From assembly GCF_947492965.1 (NCBI RefSeq), contig NZ_CANLOZ010000006.1, positions 186,001 to 250,000 on the forward strand: a stretch of DNA of 64,000 nucleotides. The letters run 5' to 3'. Numbering within the stretch: the stretch's first letter is position 1; each line of letters starts with the position of its first letter. This DNA is from an uncultured Aquimarina sp. (GTDB taxonomy: Bacteria; Bacteroidota; Bacteroidia; Flavobacteriales; Flavobacteriaceae). The position numbers were made by a program, and so were the translations under genes. Positions 36,927-46,304 of the stretch are shown in pieces. The notes under the pieces were generated by a model, which was not told where the DNA came from, did not search any database, and was given only the letters and a program-made list of their open reading frames with translations.

Positions 36927-38085
36927 AGCATTTGTAAGCAATCTATGGGGCAATTTTGGAGTATTGTCAATTATAATTGCCTTTTACTTTTATTTGTTTG
37001 CTGAGGCTACTTTAAGCATTTATAATGTAAGGTTAATTTTTCTCTTTATAAGTTACGTGTGTTTTATTTTTGGTGTTTTTGTTTCTTCAAAATTTAGAAT
37101 AGATTCATTACTTTTTACTTATTATGGGGTTTCGATTTTTATTTTTCTGTTTTCAAGTCCATTATGGCAAGATAAGTTTGACATTAATATATATTTAAGT
37201 ACTGTTACAGCAATTTTAATTATAAATTATTATGATTTATTTATTAAATACATGAGGTATTTTATAATACTCACTGTTTTACTTGGAGCATACGAATTTT
37301 TATTCAAAGAGTATCTTTTTGTGGTTTATAGGGAGACATATTTTGGTTTTAGAGCATTAGATGAGAAATTGTTCTCAGGTTCTACAAATGTTTTTAGAGC
37401 AAAAGTGTTTTTTGAAGGTCCGTTAGCCCTTTCACAATTTGCAATTGGAGCTGCATTTTTATTTAGGAAACATATTAAGGTTTTGTTTTTGATTCTTTTA
37501 ATATCCATTTTTGCTAATGGTAGATTAGGGATTATTATTTGCGCTGGTATTATTGCTTTATACTATGTAAAAAAGTATAATTTACTTACTATTTTATTAA
37601 AACCTAAATATTTTTTTCTCTTGATTTTTGGGTTGTTGTTTTCATTTACAGTGATTTATTTGTTACTCGACGAGTCGTCAATCGAAAGATTTAAAAATTC
37701 TTTTGACACCTCTAACGAGGGAAACGCTGCACGGATTACATTTTGGATTAATGGGATAAAAACCTGGTTGTCTTATGATTTAGCACATTTAATTTTTGGG
37801 AATAACGGCTACTATGGCAGTATATATAAAAATAATGCAGAAAATGGCTGGATAACCTTATTAGTGAATAATGGAATAATTGGTTTCCTGTATTATTTTA
37901 TCCCGGTATTACTATTATCAATCAATTATTTAATAAAAGCTTCCGTAAACTTTTGGTATATCTTCTTACTATTCTTTTGTATGTTTGTACAAACGTTTCA
38001 TTTAGGGGCTTCTGCTAATTTGTTTTATTGGTTGATAATTTTTTCTTTTCTGAATACTACTTATGATAACAAAATCAGTTTGTAA
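36886..38085 (+). CDS. O-antigen polymerase (Wzy)-like membrane protein
   Basis: 399 residues, almost entirely hydrophobic, with about 11-12 predicted helices. The conserved loop DLAHLIFGNNGYYGSIYKNNAENGWITLLVNNG is split across residues near 295-330 and resembles the large periplasmic loop of Wzy/WaaL proteins. By its distinct loop and lack of the C-terminal E..L.R..G motif it differs from the three ligase-like paralogues at 39120, 49629 and 57332, which favours a Wzy polymerase role. It overlaps the acyltransferase gene by 41 bases and the lipoprotein gene by 23. Confidence 0.75.
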   Translation: MKKIHISPSLRINKAFVSNLWGNFGVLSIIIAFYFYLFAEATLSIYNVRLIFLFISYVCFIFGVFVSSKFRIDSLLFTYYGVSIFIFLFSSPLWQDKFDINIYLSTVTAILIINYYDLFIKYMRYFIILTVLLGAYEFLFKEYLFVVYRETYFGFRALDEKLFSGSTNVFRAKVFFEGPLALSQFAIGAAFLFRKHIKVLFLILLISIFANGRLGIIICAGIIALYYVKKYNLLTILLKPKYFFLLIFGLLFSFTVIYLLLDESSIERFKNSFDTSNEGNAARITFWINGIKTWLSYDLAHLIFGNNGYYGSIYKNNAENGWITLLVNNGIIGFLYYFIPVLLLSINYLIKASVNFWYIFLLFFCMFVQTFHLGASANLFYWLIIFSFLNTTYDNKISL

Positions 38086-39127
38086 GACAATTTTCTCAAC
38101 ATTTCTCTTATGTGTTTTTTCGCTGTTAATAATATGTTGTAAAAAAGACACGGCAGATAAACCAACCCCTAAGAAGATTGAAATTGATGAAAAAAATTAT
38201 GTTCTTGACAATAGGTTCCCTTTGGGTGATATAAGAAGGTACGGCATTTATCCTGATTCTTTGAATAATAAGAAACATCCTCACACTAAAAAGTATAGGA
38301 TTCAAACTGTTTTAGATTTTGCAGAAGAATCAGGAGTGAAAATATTTTTTCCAAAAGGTTACTATGGAATAAATCTCGTAATTAATTCAAGAGAAAATTT
38401 AAAATTTTATTTCGATAAAGCAGAGTTTAGTTTTGTGGGTATTACAGATGAATTGGGAAAAAGATCCAAGAACATAAAGTTTGAAGGCACTTTAATATTG
38501 TACAATCGCTTTGGAACTTACAATTCTTCAAACATTAAATTGGACACATTAATTCTCAAATCAGATACTACAAGAAGTATAGAGAAGCTTAGAAATAAAG
38601 GATGCCATATTTATAAAGGAACTAAAGATGTGAGCATAAAATATTTGGAAATTGAAGATCTTGGTTCTGGAGATTTACGTTATCAAAATAATCACGCAGC
38701 TTTAGCTATTGACGGAGAGCGTAACAATCCGGAAAATATAAAAATAGATAAAACTGTAATTAAATCATCCGATAGACATGGTGCATATGTTACCGGTACT
38801 GGTCATTATTTTGGTGAAATCATTATTGAGGAATATGGAATTGGTGATGTAGATGGAATGACCTTTATGCAAGATGCGAATAAGGGTGATGAAAAGATAT
38901 TGTCTGGATTATGGATTAATCGATGTGGAAATTCTACTTTTAATAAAGTTTTGATTAAAACAAAAGATTCAAAACAAGGTTTTCCGCTAAAACTTGATGA
39001 AGGTAAGACCGATCAACCTACTTTTATAAATGAATTAAATTTAGATGTTCCTTATAAAGACACTCTGGTTGTCGATCACGTACTTACTAACATATTGGTA
39101 AAAGACATAAACATATTAGATGATTAA
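38063..39127 (+). CDS. Putative right-handed beta-helix lipoprotein
   Basis: 354 residues. The N-terminal hydrophobic segment ends SLLIICCKKD, giving a lipobox-like LIIC (Cys25) with an atypical Ile before the cysteine. The body is rich in short strands and turns (SNIKLDTLILKSD, VSIKYLEIEDLGSGD, IKIDKTVIKSSDRHGAYV), typical of pectate-lyase-like parallel beta-helices. I see no certain catalytic residues. It may be a periplasmic glycan-binding or glycan-cleaving protein, as lyases are common in polysaccharide loci. It overlaps both neighbours, wzy-like and ligase-like genes, so belongs to the same operon. Confidence 0.62.
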   Translation: MITKSVCKTIFSTFLLCVFSLLIICCKKDTADKPTPKKIEIDEKNYVLDNRFPLGDIRRYGIYPDSLNNKKHPHTKKYRIQTVLDFAEESGVKIFFPKGYYGINLVINSRENLKFYFDKAEFSFVGITDELGKRSKNIKFEGTLILYNRFGTYNSSNIKLDTLILKSDTTRSIEKLRNKGCHIYKGTKDVSIKYLEIEDLGSGDLRYQNNHAALAIDGERNNPENIKIDKTVIKSSDRHGAYVTGTGHYFGEIIIEEYGIGDVDGMTFMQDANKGDEKILSGLWINRCGNSTFNKVLIKTKDSKQGFPLKLDEGKTDQPTFINELNLDVPYKDTLVVDHVLTNILVKDINILDD

Positions 39128-40349
39128 GACTTTTATTAAATACAGAGAAGACATATATTCAGTAATAGTTTTGTTAGGTTTAATTAGCTTCATGTTATCT
39201 TATGCACTTAATTCAATTAGCGTAATACTACTTATTGTTTTTTTCTTCTTAGACTCAAAAGAAAATATCATAAATAAGCTATCTTATTTAAGAAATAACA
39301 AAGTTTTCCTGTTGTATGTTCTATTTTTTTTAACTCAGATTATCGGGTTGTTATATAGTTCAAATGTAAGTTATGGTCTAAAGAAAATAACCCTTCTAAT
39401 ACCGGTTCTTTTTGTGCCGGGTGTTATCATATCAGAAACAATCCAAGAATCCAAAGTATACAAAATATTAGAAGTATTAAAGTATACGATTACTTGTATT
39501 TTTTTATATTATATCTTTTTTCATTTTTTTATAGATGAAAGACCTCTTAACAATTTTGTACTGTATGTAATAAATGAAAGATTAGGAGTTAGTCAGTTTT
39601 ACATTCTGTTTATTGTTATTGTGCCATTATTATATTGTTTGAGATTAATCGAACTTAGAATAAGTTTTTTATCAAATTTATTTTTTGTTCTCTTTTTTAT
39701 TTTTTGTGTTTTCTTATTAGGGAATAAAACTTCTTTGATTTTCTTGTTTGTTATCATTTCTACAAAAGGGTATAATTATTTAAAAAACAAAAGTCATACT
39801 TTTAAAATATTTGCTATCGTTGCATCAATTACTTCTGTTATGGTAGTGGCATATAGTATGCCTGGGATTAGAAAAAAAATTGATGTACTGGTTCAAACAA
39901 CCGACTTTGATCTTAAGACTATTATTACAAAAAACAGTGTAACTTATACCAAGAACACATTAGAACACCGAATACTAATCAATTACATATCAACAAAAGA
40001 ATTTATTAAAAATTTCCCAATTGGTGTAGGTACAGGAGATTATCAAGATGTGTTAAATAAGAATTATGACAAGATAAATTTTAAGGTCGCAAAAAAGGAG
40101 AGTTTAAATAATCACAATCAATATTTATCTGAGTTTTTGAAAACGGGATTGTTGGGAGGATTTTGTTTTTTGATTTTGATGTTTTTGTTATTAAAATCAG
40201 TTTCAATTAAGCAGAATTTTTGTTTTTACTTAGTAATTTTTTTTGCAATTGGTTGTTTATTTGAATCTTATCTAGACAGACAACACGGAGTTTATATTTT
40301 CGCAGTACTGCTGCCATTTTTTATGAGGTATGAAGAACAACCTAAATAA
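39120..40349 (+). CDS. O-antigen ligase/polymerase family membrane protein (paralogue 1)
   Basis: 409 residues with about 11 membrane helices. The periplasmic loop has FPIGVGTGDYQDVLN and NNHNQYLSEFLKTGLLGG (about residues 298-345), the histidine/asparagine pattern of the Wzy_C/WaaL family. The C-terminus (FESYLDRQHGVYIFAVLLPF) shares E..L.R..G...F with 49629 and 57332, so the three form one subfamily. By family, it either polymerises undecaprenol-linked repeat units or ligates glycan to a lipid or protein acceptor in the periplasm; I cannot decide between these. The start overlaps the lipoprotein stop by 8 bases. Confidence 0.8.
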   Translation: MIKTFIKYREDIYSVIVLLGLISFMLSYALNSISVILLIVFFFLDSKENIINKLSYLRNNKVFLLYVLFFLTQIIGLLYSSNVSYGLKKITLLIPVLFVPGVIISETIQESKVYKILEVLKYTITCIFLYYIFFHFFIDERPLNNFVLYVINERLGVSQFYILFIVIVPLLYCLRLIELRISFLSNLFFVLFFIFCVFLLGNKTSLIFLFVIISTKGYNYLKNKSHTFKIFAIVASITSVMVVAYSMPGIRKKIDVLVQTTDFDLKTIITKNSVTYTKNTLEHRILINYISTKEFIKNFPIGVGTGDYQDVLNKNYDKINFKVAKKESLNNHNQYLSEFLKTGLLGGFCFLILMFLLLKSVSIKQNFCFYLVIFFAIGCLFESYLDRQHGVYIFAVLLPFFMRYEEQPK

Positions 40350-40420
40350 TAGAATAGATAAATAAAAGCTAGATATTATGAATTCGATTGTTATACTTAA
40401 CATTAATTTTTAATGAGTAA

Positions 40421-41692
40421 ATGAATAAAATACTTGATTTTGTTAAAGGTAAATTTTGGTTTTTCATTTCTTTTGTTTTTTGTAAAGGAGTAGTTTTTTT
40501 AACTCCTTTATTAGCAGCCGAAATATTATCCAAGGAAGATTTTGGAGTGTTAGAATATGCTTTGGCAGGTTTAGGAATGGTACTTAATACATCACTTAAT
40601 TTAGGAGTTCCTGGCGCTTATCCTTTTTATAAATTAAGAAAGAAAGATACATCAACATTAGAAGGGTTTGCTCTGCATTATATGTGGTTATTGTTTTTTT
40701 TTCTAGTGATTCAAATTTGTTATTATTCAATTGGGTTTTCAATTGAATATTATATGGCTCTTAATATGGCTTATATCATATCTAATCAAGTTTTTATTTC
40801 AACTCAATTAAAAACGGATGGGAAGATTATAAAAGCAGTTTTTTTTGATTCGGGAGTTTATCTATTACTATTGGTATTTATTACTTTGGCATATCTGGAT
40901 TTGAACAATAAATCTTTAGAAAACATTAATCGATTTGTGTTGTTTTATTCACTATTCTATGTTGGACACTCCCTTTTTAAAGCTCTTAAAATAAATAAAA
41001 TTACTCTTTTAAAATACTATAAAATCATTAAGTTTAGTTGTCATCTTCTGTTTTCTGCTATGTTAATTTTTTTTATTACGGTTTCTGGTAGGTTTTTGAT
41101 AGAGTTTTTTTTGAAGGATTTTGAATTAGTGGGGATTTATTCTTTCTATTTCAGGTTAGCAGCTTTGGTTGTTATGATTTATCAAATTGTAAGTATTGCT
41201 TTTTTTCGTGACATCTACACTCTAAATCCAAAAACTTTGGATAAATATTTTACCATTTTTTTTATTGGTCTTTACCTGATATCAAATCTCTCATTTATTT
41301 TAAGTCAATATATTGTTCCGTTTTTTTCTGATTTTTACAAAAACACTATTGATGAGTATCAAAGGGTATATTTTATTTTATCGGCTCAAGTTGTTTTTTG
41401 GATATCCAGCGCATTAATGTCAAATATTATAGATAGGGAAGAATTAGCAAAAAAAATAACCCCTTTATTTTTAGTCTTGATAATTTTATTTTTAAGTGGT
41501 TCATATATAAGTAAAGATTTTCTTAACTTATCACGATATACAATAATACATTTTGTGATTTTTTATATAGCAGCAATGTTGCAAATTTGGGTGTTATATA
41601 AAAAGAAAATAGTATTCAGAAAGTCTGCAATTTCTTTATTAGTAATATTCTCTATAACATTAAGCTTGTACTTTACCAATTATTCTTTTTGA
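40421..41692 (+). CDS. wzx: Wzx-like oligosaccharide flippase (copy 1)
   Basis: 423 residues with about 12 membrane helices and the polysaccharide-exporter opening (TPLLAAEILSKEDFGVLEYALAG) of the MOP/Wzx family. It should flip undecaprenyl-diphosphate-linked repeat units from cytosol to periplasm. Sequence relation to the other flippase at 44408 is weak. It is followed by a hairpin and a long T-tract (41701-41729), so it probably ends a transcription unit that began in the pse or acyltransferase genes. Confidence 0.82.
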   Translation: MNKILDFVKGKFWFFISFVFCKGVVFLTPLLAAEILSKEDFGVLEYALAGLGMVLNTSLNLGVPGAYPFYKLRKKDTSTLEGFALHYMWLLFFFLVIQICYYSIGFSIEYYMALNMAYIISNQVFISTQLKTDGKIIKAVFFDSGVYLLLLVFITLAYLDLNNKSLENINRFVLFYSLFYVGHSLFKALKINKITLLKYYKIIKFSCHLLFSAMLIFFITVSGRFLIEFFLKDFELVGIYSFYFRLAALVVMIYQIVSIAFFRDIYTLNPKTLDKYFTIFFIGLYLISNLSFILSQYIVPFFSDFYKNTIDEYQRVYFILSAQVVFWISSALMSNIIDREELAKKITPLFLVLIILFLSGSYISKDFLNLSRYTIIHFVIFYIAAMLQIWVLYKKKIVFRKSAISLLVIFSITLSLYFTNYSF

Positions 41693-41700
41693 TCATATAT

Positions 41701-41729
41701 AATTTGAACACAAATTCTATTTTTTTTTT
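41701..41729 (+). terminator. Terminator after the first wzx
   Basis: AATTTG (41701-41706) and CAAATT (41711-41716) form a short stem, followed by CTA and an uninterrupted run of ten T. The stem is weak but the T-tract is strong. Confidence 0.55.
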
Positions 41730-41735
41730 GAGGAC

Positions 41736-41769
41736 TTGGATGTATCTGTGTGCGATAAATGTATATTTG
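41736..41769 (+). promoter_or_regulatory. Candidate promoter of the first GT4-phosphotransferase module
   Basis: TTG at 41736-41738, then a 23-base spacer and TATATTTG at 41762-41769. The spacer is a little long for the Bacteroidota consensus. It lies just after the terminator, about 90 bases before the ATG. Confidence 0.5.
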
Positions 41770-41860
41770 CTAATTGTAGGTTTGATCATTGGAGAAATTT
41801 TATACTCCTTTTTGGTATGATATTATTCTTTCTATATAATTAATAAATTAAAAGAACATA

Positions 41861-42970
41861 ATGAAAAAAGCATTAATACATGACTGGTATTATGTTAATG
41901 GAGGAGCTGAAAAAGTAATACACTCGATAAATAATGTATGGAATGATCTCGAACATTATGCCTTGATTGACTTCTTAACTGATAAAGACCGGAAGTTCAT
42001 TCTTAATAATAAAAAAGTACAAACCAGCTTTATTCAAAAGTTACCAACTGCAAAAAGTAATCATCGAAAGTTTCTTCAACTCTTTCCTTATGCGGTGGAA
42101 CAATTTAATTTAAATGAATATGATCTGATATTAAGCTCTTCAGCATCTGTAGCAAAAGGAGTGTTAACCAATCAGGATCAATTACATATTTGTTATTGTC
42201 ATTCTCCAATGAGGTATGCGTGGGATTTTTATCATCAGTATTTGGAGGAAGCGAAATTAACAAGTGGTTTTAAAGGGACATATGCAAAATATGTACTAAA
42301 TAAAATCCGAATTTGGGATGTGATTAACAGCAATCGAGTCGATTATTTTATAGCCAATTCAAAATATATAGCTAAAAGAATTAAAAAGGTATATAACAGA
42401 GATTCTAAAGTGATATATCCGCCGGTAGATATTGATAAGTTCCCACTTGAAAAGGATAAGGATGATTTTTATTTTACTGCATCGAGAATGGTTTCCTACA
42501 AGAAAATTGACTTAATAGTTAAAGCATTTAATCAAATGCCAAATAAAAAATTAATAGTTGCTGGCGGTGGTCCAGACTTTGGTAAAATCAAAAAAATTAC
42601 GAGTTCGAATATAGAGTTGAAAGGATTTGTAGAAGAGGACGAACTTATAAGTTTGATGGGAAATGCCAAAGCTTTTATTTTTGCAGCTGAAGAAGATTTT
42701 GGAATTATCCCTGTTGAGGCACAAGCCTGTGGCACACCAGTCATTGGACTGGATAAGGGTGGAGTTAAAGAAACAGTGATACATGAAAAGACTGGCTTGC
42801 TTTTCAAAAAACAAGAAGTTAAACAGATTATTGAAGCTGTGAAACAATTTGAAAAACAGAGTTTTGATCCTAATTTTATTAGTGATCACGCTTCAAAATT
42901 TTCCAAAGAAAGATTTGAAATGGAGATAAAGGAGTTTGTTGAAGAAAAGTATAATTATTTTATTGGATAA
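41861..42970 (+). CDS. GT4-family glycosyltransferase (module copy 1)
   Basis: 369 residues, GT-B fold. Visible are the N-terminal acceptor region (KKALIHDWYYVNGGAEKV), CYCHSPMRYAWDFYHQY, the YPPVDIDKF hinge and the donor-site motif EEDFGIIPVEAQACGTPVI (about 271-289), which contains the E-x7-E pattern. It resembles WbaZ/MtfB-type GDP-mannose or related transferases; the sugar is not certain. Its closest relative in the window is the gene at 51016, which shares the whole opening and the HSP.RYAWD motif. Each is followed by a polyprenyl-phosphate sugar-phosphate transferase gene. Confidence 0.87.
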   Translation: MKKALIHDWYYVNGGAEKVIHSINNVWNDLEHYALIDFLTDKDRKFILNNKKVQTSFIQKLPTAKSNHRKFLQLFPYAVEQFNLNEYDLILSSSASVAKGVLTNQDQLHICYCHSPMRYAWDFYHQYLEEAKLTSGFKGTYAKYVLNKIRIWDVINSNRVDYFIANSKYIAKRIKKVYNRDSKVIYPPVDIDKFPLEKDKDDFYFTASRMVSYKKIDLIVKAFNQMPNKKLIVAGGGPDFGKIKKITSSNIELKGFVEEDELISLMGNAKAFIFAAEEDFGIIPVEAQACGTPVIGLDKGGVKETVIHEKTGLLFKKQEVKQIIEAVKQFEKQSFDPNFISDHASKFSKERFEMEIKEFVEEKYNYFIG

Positions 42971-43027
42971 ACTAAATTAAAAATATGAGAATGATAAAAA
43001 GTAAAGTTAATTAATGATACCGAAGAG

Positions 43028-44374
43028 ATGAATTCGAAAAAAAAACGCTTTTCAATTTTTATCAAACCAATATTTCTGTTGGTTGATCTGGTAATACTAA
43101 TTGGTCTTATTTTTTTATTAAATATTAAATCAAGTACGACTTTAATATTTCCGGTTTATATTTCAATTAGTTGGATTATTATTTCTTTAACTACGGATTT
43201 TTATGATACTAAAAGATTTTCTAAGGTAATTCATACGCTTGCTTCATTAATAAGACAATTCGTAATTTTTGTTCTTGTATTGTATGCATTTATTGGATTT
43301 TTCAAGCAACCCGTTATCAGCAGGTTGGTGTTAGGAAAATATTTTTTAATATCTTTTTTTACAATCTCCTTTACTAAATATTTATTACTATTCTTGCTTA
43401 ATAAATATAGAAAAGTTTTAGGAGGTAACTTTAGGACCGTGGTAGTTATTGGTAATAATAAAAAAACGAACCAACTAATTGAAACTTTTAAACAAAGAAG
43501 TGATTTTGGGTACAAATTTCAAAAAAGGTTTTGTGTTAGGGAAAAGAATTTTAGCTTAGAATATTGTTTTGATTATATTATGAGTAATCAAATAGACGAA
43601 ATATATTGTTCGGTGGCCGAGCTTACCAATAAGCAACTAAGGGAAATAGTTGGTTTTACAGATAATAATCTTAAAGTATTAAAATTTATACCAGACAATA
43701 AAGACATATTTACTAAGAAATTGAGTTTTGATTATTATGGTTATATACCAGTATTATCATTTAGAGAAATCCCTTTAGATGATCCTATTAATAAATTTGT
43801 GAAACGAGGCTTTGACATACTTTTATCGTTAATAGTGCTCATATGTATTCTTTCTTGGTTAACACCTTTAATATTTTTACTTATTCAATTAGAGTCTAAA
43901 GGACCTGTCTTCTTTATGCAAAAAAGAAATGGATTGGATTATCGAGAGTTTTATTGTTATAAATACAGGTCAATGAAACCTAGTACTAGCGGAAAACAGA
44001 CAACCAAAGGAGATGCACGAGTAACAAGAATTGGTAAATTTATAAGGAAGACAAGTATCGATGAGCTACCTCAATTTATTAATGTATTAAAAGGAGATAT
44101 GTCTGTTGTAGGACCTAGACCTCATATGGTGAAACATAATGAGGATTTTGCGAGAAAAGTTGATAAGTTTATGGTACGTCATTTCGTAAAACCTGGTATA
44201 TCAGGTCTGGCGCAAGTAAGCGGTTTTAGAGGAGAAATAGAGACTGATAAAGATATTGTTAATCGCGTTAAATATGATATTTTTTATATCGAGAATTGGT
44301 CTTTATTATTAGATATTAAGATTATTTTTCTTACAGTTTTTAATGCGGTTAAGGGAGAGGAGAAAGCATATTAG
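43028..44374 (+). CDS. Polyprenyl glycosylphosphotransferase, WcaJ/WbaP type (copy 1)
   Basis: 448 residues: four N-terminal helices, a degenerate Rossmann-like middle part (VVVIGNNKKTNQLI) and the C-terminal catalytic domain from about residue 255 (KRGFDILLSLIVL), with KYRSMKPSTSG, DARVTRIGKFIRKTSIDELPQ, SVVGPRPH and KPGISGLAQVSGFRG. These are the PHPT signatures for transfer of a hexose-1-phosphate from a UDP-sugar to undecaprenyl phosphate, initiating a glycan. It ends GEEKAY, as does the copy at 52209. It is paralogous to the genes at 52209 and 55935. Confidence 0.92.
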   Translation: MNSKKKRFSIFIKPIFLLVDLVILIGLIFLLNIKSSTTLIFPVYISISWIIISLTTDFYDTKRFSKVIHTLASLIRQFVIFVLVLYAFIGFFKQPVISRLVLGKYFLISFFTISFTKYLLLFLLNKYRKVLGGNFRTVVVIGNNKKTNQLIETFKQRSDFGYKFQKRFCVREKNFSLEYCFDYIMSNQIDEIYCSVAELTNKQLREIVGFTDNNLKVLKFIPDNKDIFTKKLSFDYYGYIPVLSFREIPLDDPINKFVKRGFDILLSLIVLICILSWLTPLIFLLIQLESKGPVFFMQKRNGLDYREFYCYKYRSMKPSTSGKQTTKGDARVTRIGKFIRKTSIDELPQFINVLKGDMSVVGPRPHMVKHNEDFARKVDKFMVRHFVKPGISGLAQVSGFRGEIETDKDIVNRVKYDIFYIENWSLLLDIKIIFLTVFNAVKGEEKAY

Positions 44375-44407
44375 TAATTCTACCATATTAAATTTATATT
44401 GCAAGTA

Positions 44408-45664
44408 ATGTCTACTCCCAAAGATTTAAAATATTTTTTTTCGGGTTCCATTTTGTTAGGTTTTAGCAGTGTTTACTCTTTATTGATCCCGCTTATCATT
44501 ATACCTTATATAATTGGAGTTGTTGGTTTAGGTAATTATGGGTTATCAGTTATAGCGTTTTCCACTACGTTCTTTTTATCTCTAATTGTAGACTATGGGT
44601 ATAATATTTCTGGGGTTAATAGTATATCGAAAAGTAAAATGGATATAGAGAAGAGCTCAATTATAATTAAAGCCTTCCATACAAAAGCCATATTATTTAT
44701 AATAACTATTGCTCTATTCTCTTTATCTGTGTTTGTTGCTCCCTATCTAAGGGACAATATTAAGTTGTTCCTATTTTCTTTATTCATTCCTTTATCCTCA
44801 GTTTTTAATTTGAATTGGGCTCTACAGGGGCTTCAAATGATTAAAGAATTAAGTTTGATAACAGTACTAAATAAAACGGTATACTTAATAGGAGTTTTTT
44901 GGGTTATAAAACAACCCGAAGATTATATCTATATTAATTTTATTTTTGGTTTAGGTGTATTAATAACAGGGGTTTTATCTTTTTTTCTAATTAAAAAAAA
45001 GATAAAAATTCTATGGGTTAGTTTTAGATATTTTGAATTTTTAAAGGAACTTAGTGGCAGTACACATTATTTCGTTTCTAATATAAGCCTTTATATTTCA
45101 ACAAATTTATACCCTATTTTACTCAATCTATTTGTTAGTAATGAGATTGTTGGGGTTTTTGCGGCTATAGAAAAAATTTATAACGTATTAAGAGCGCCGT
45201 TCTCTATTTACATTAATTTAATGTTACCGAGAGTATCTAGATTAATGGAAGAATCAATTCGCAAAGGAATTCAACTTGTAAAAAAAACGTACATTTTTGT
45301 TGGCTGTTTTATAGTTATACTTATTGCTTTAGTTTGGAGTTTTCAAGAACCATTAATAGAATATTTCGTTAAAGACTACGTTTTACTGTCAAGAAAATTA
45401 TTACATATAGCGCTGTTCGGTTTATTTCTGGTAATTTTTAACTGTCCGGTTTATTTGTTGCTTTTAGCACTGGACGAAAAAAAACTGATAATGAAAGCAT
45501 TTTTATTAATACCTTTGATAGGTATTCTTAGTTGCTTACCACTTGCAAAGTTTTACGGAGCCGAAGGAGTTTTTTACAGTATTGTTTTAGTTGAATTATT
45601 ATATGTCGTCTTTTTAAACAAGATATTTTATGATAGAAGAAATGTACCAAGAGAAAGAACATAG
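44408..45664 (+). CDS. wzx: Wzx-like oligosaccharide flippase (copy 2)
   Basis: 418 residues from the ATG at 44408; an earlier in-frame TTG adds three codons only. About 12 hydrophobic segments and the opening FSGSILLGFSSVYSLLIPLI, then VGLGNYGLSVIAFSTTFFLS, match polysaccharide flippases. It should export a second lipid-linked oligosaccharide. Its stop lies 32-35 bases inside the start of the methyltransferase gene, so translation is coupled. A second Wzx in one locus suggests that two repeat units are made. Confidence 0.82.
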   Translation: MSTPKDLKYFFSGSILLGFSSVYSLLIPLIIIPYIIGVVGLGNYGLSVIAFSTTFFLSLIVDYGYNISGVNSISKSKMDIEKSSIIIKAFHTKAILFIITIALFSLSVFVAPYLRDNIKLFLFSLFIPLSSVFNLNWALQGLQMIKELSLITVLNKTVYLIGVFWVIKQPEDYIYINFIFGLGVLITGVLSFFLIKKKIKILWVSFRYFEFLKELSGSTHYFVSNISLYISTNLYPILLNLFVSNEIVGVFAAIEKIYNVLRAPFSIYINLMLPRVSRLMEESIRKGIQLVKKTYIFVGCFIVILIALVWSFQEPLIEYFVKDYVLLSRKLLHIALFGLFLVIFNCPVYLLLLALDEKKLIMKAFLLIPLIGILSCLPLAKFYGAEGVFYSIVLVELLYVVFLNKIFYDRRNVPRERT

Positions 45665-46286
45665 TTATTTTTCTAATGTTCGAAGCGACATAATTCACTT
45701 TGTTAAGGACGAGAAAGATCTTAAAGTTTTAGAGGTAGGAGGAGGAAAAGGTAACACTCTCTTATATCTTAAAAAGAAAGAAATCGCCTCTGAAATTCAT
45801 ATGATTGATATTATAGATTTAGTAGAGGATAAAGAAAAGTTTAATTCTGTTCATATTTTGGATATCGAGGAGTCTAATTTGACAAATATTGGAAAATTTG
45901 ATGTTATTATTTTAGCTGATGTTTTGGAACATTTAAAAGACCCCGATAATGTAGTGTCAAAGTTGAAAAAACTATTAAGTAAAAATGGTTTTTTTTTAGT
46001 TAGTATTCCTAATATAAGACATTATTCTGCTTTAATTAAAATTTATCTGAAAGGAAGTTTTAGATATGAAGAAGAAGGCATTTTTGATAAAACACATATT
46101 CGTTTTTTTTGTAAAAGTGATATGATAAGATTATTTAGTGGTAATGAAGATTTAAAAATTGAAAAAATTCTACCTAATAATAAGATTCTTAGATCCAAAG
46201 CAACATTAATTAATAAGTTAACCTTTGGGATGTTTACGCAATTTTTCACTGTACAATATTTGTTTAAAATTAATAGAGTGTCGTAA
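45630..46286 (+). CDS. SAM-dependent methyltransferase (class I)
   Basis: 218 residues. Motif I VLEVGGGKGNTLLYL (about residues 33-47), IHMIDIIDLVED and the post-motif FDVIILADVLEHLKDPDNV (about 88-106) define a class I methyltransferase of the Methyltransf_11/23 type. The start at 45630 gives MIEEMYQEKEHSYFSN; a second ATG at 45642 is possible and shortens the overlap with the flippase gene. It probably methylates a sugar or caps a glycan chain end. It is followed by a GT2 gene 18 bases later. Confidence 0.85.
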   Translation: MIEEMYQEKEHSYFSNVRSDIIHFVKDEKDLKVLEVGGGKGNTLLYLKKKEIASEIHMIDIIDLVEDKEKFNSVHILDIEESNLTNIGKFDVIILADVLEHLKDPDNVVSKLKKLLSKNGFFLVSIPNIRHYSALIKIYLKGSFRYEEEGIFDKTHIRFFCKSDMIRLFSGNEDLKIEKILPNNKILRSKATLINKLTFGMFTQFFTVQYLFKINRVS

Positions 46287-46304
46287 AACTCAAAAATTGT
46301 TGAT

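Noticed and set aside
41693..41860. Small gene or insertion sequence trace between wzx and the GT4 gene
   Set aside because: No protein-like frame or terminal inverted repeats found; only terminator and promoter signals.
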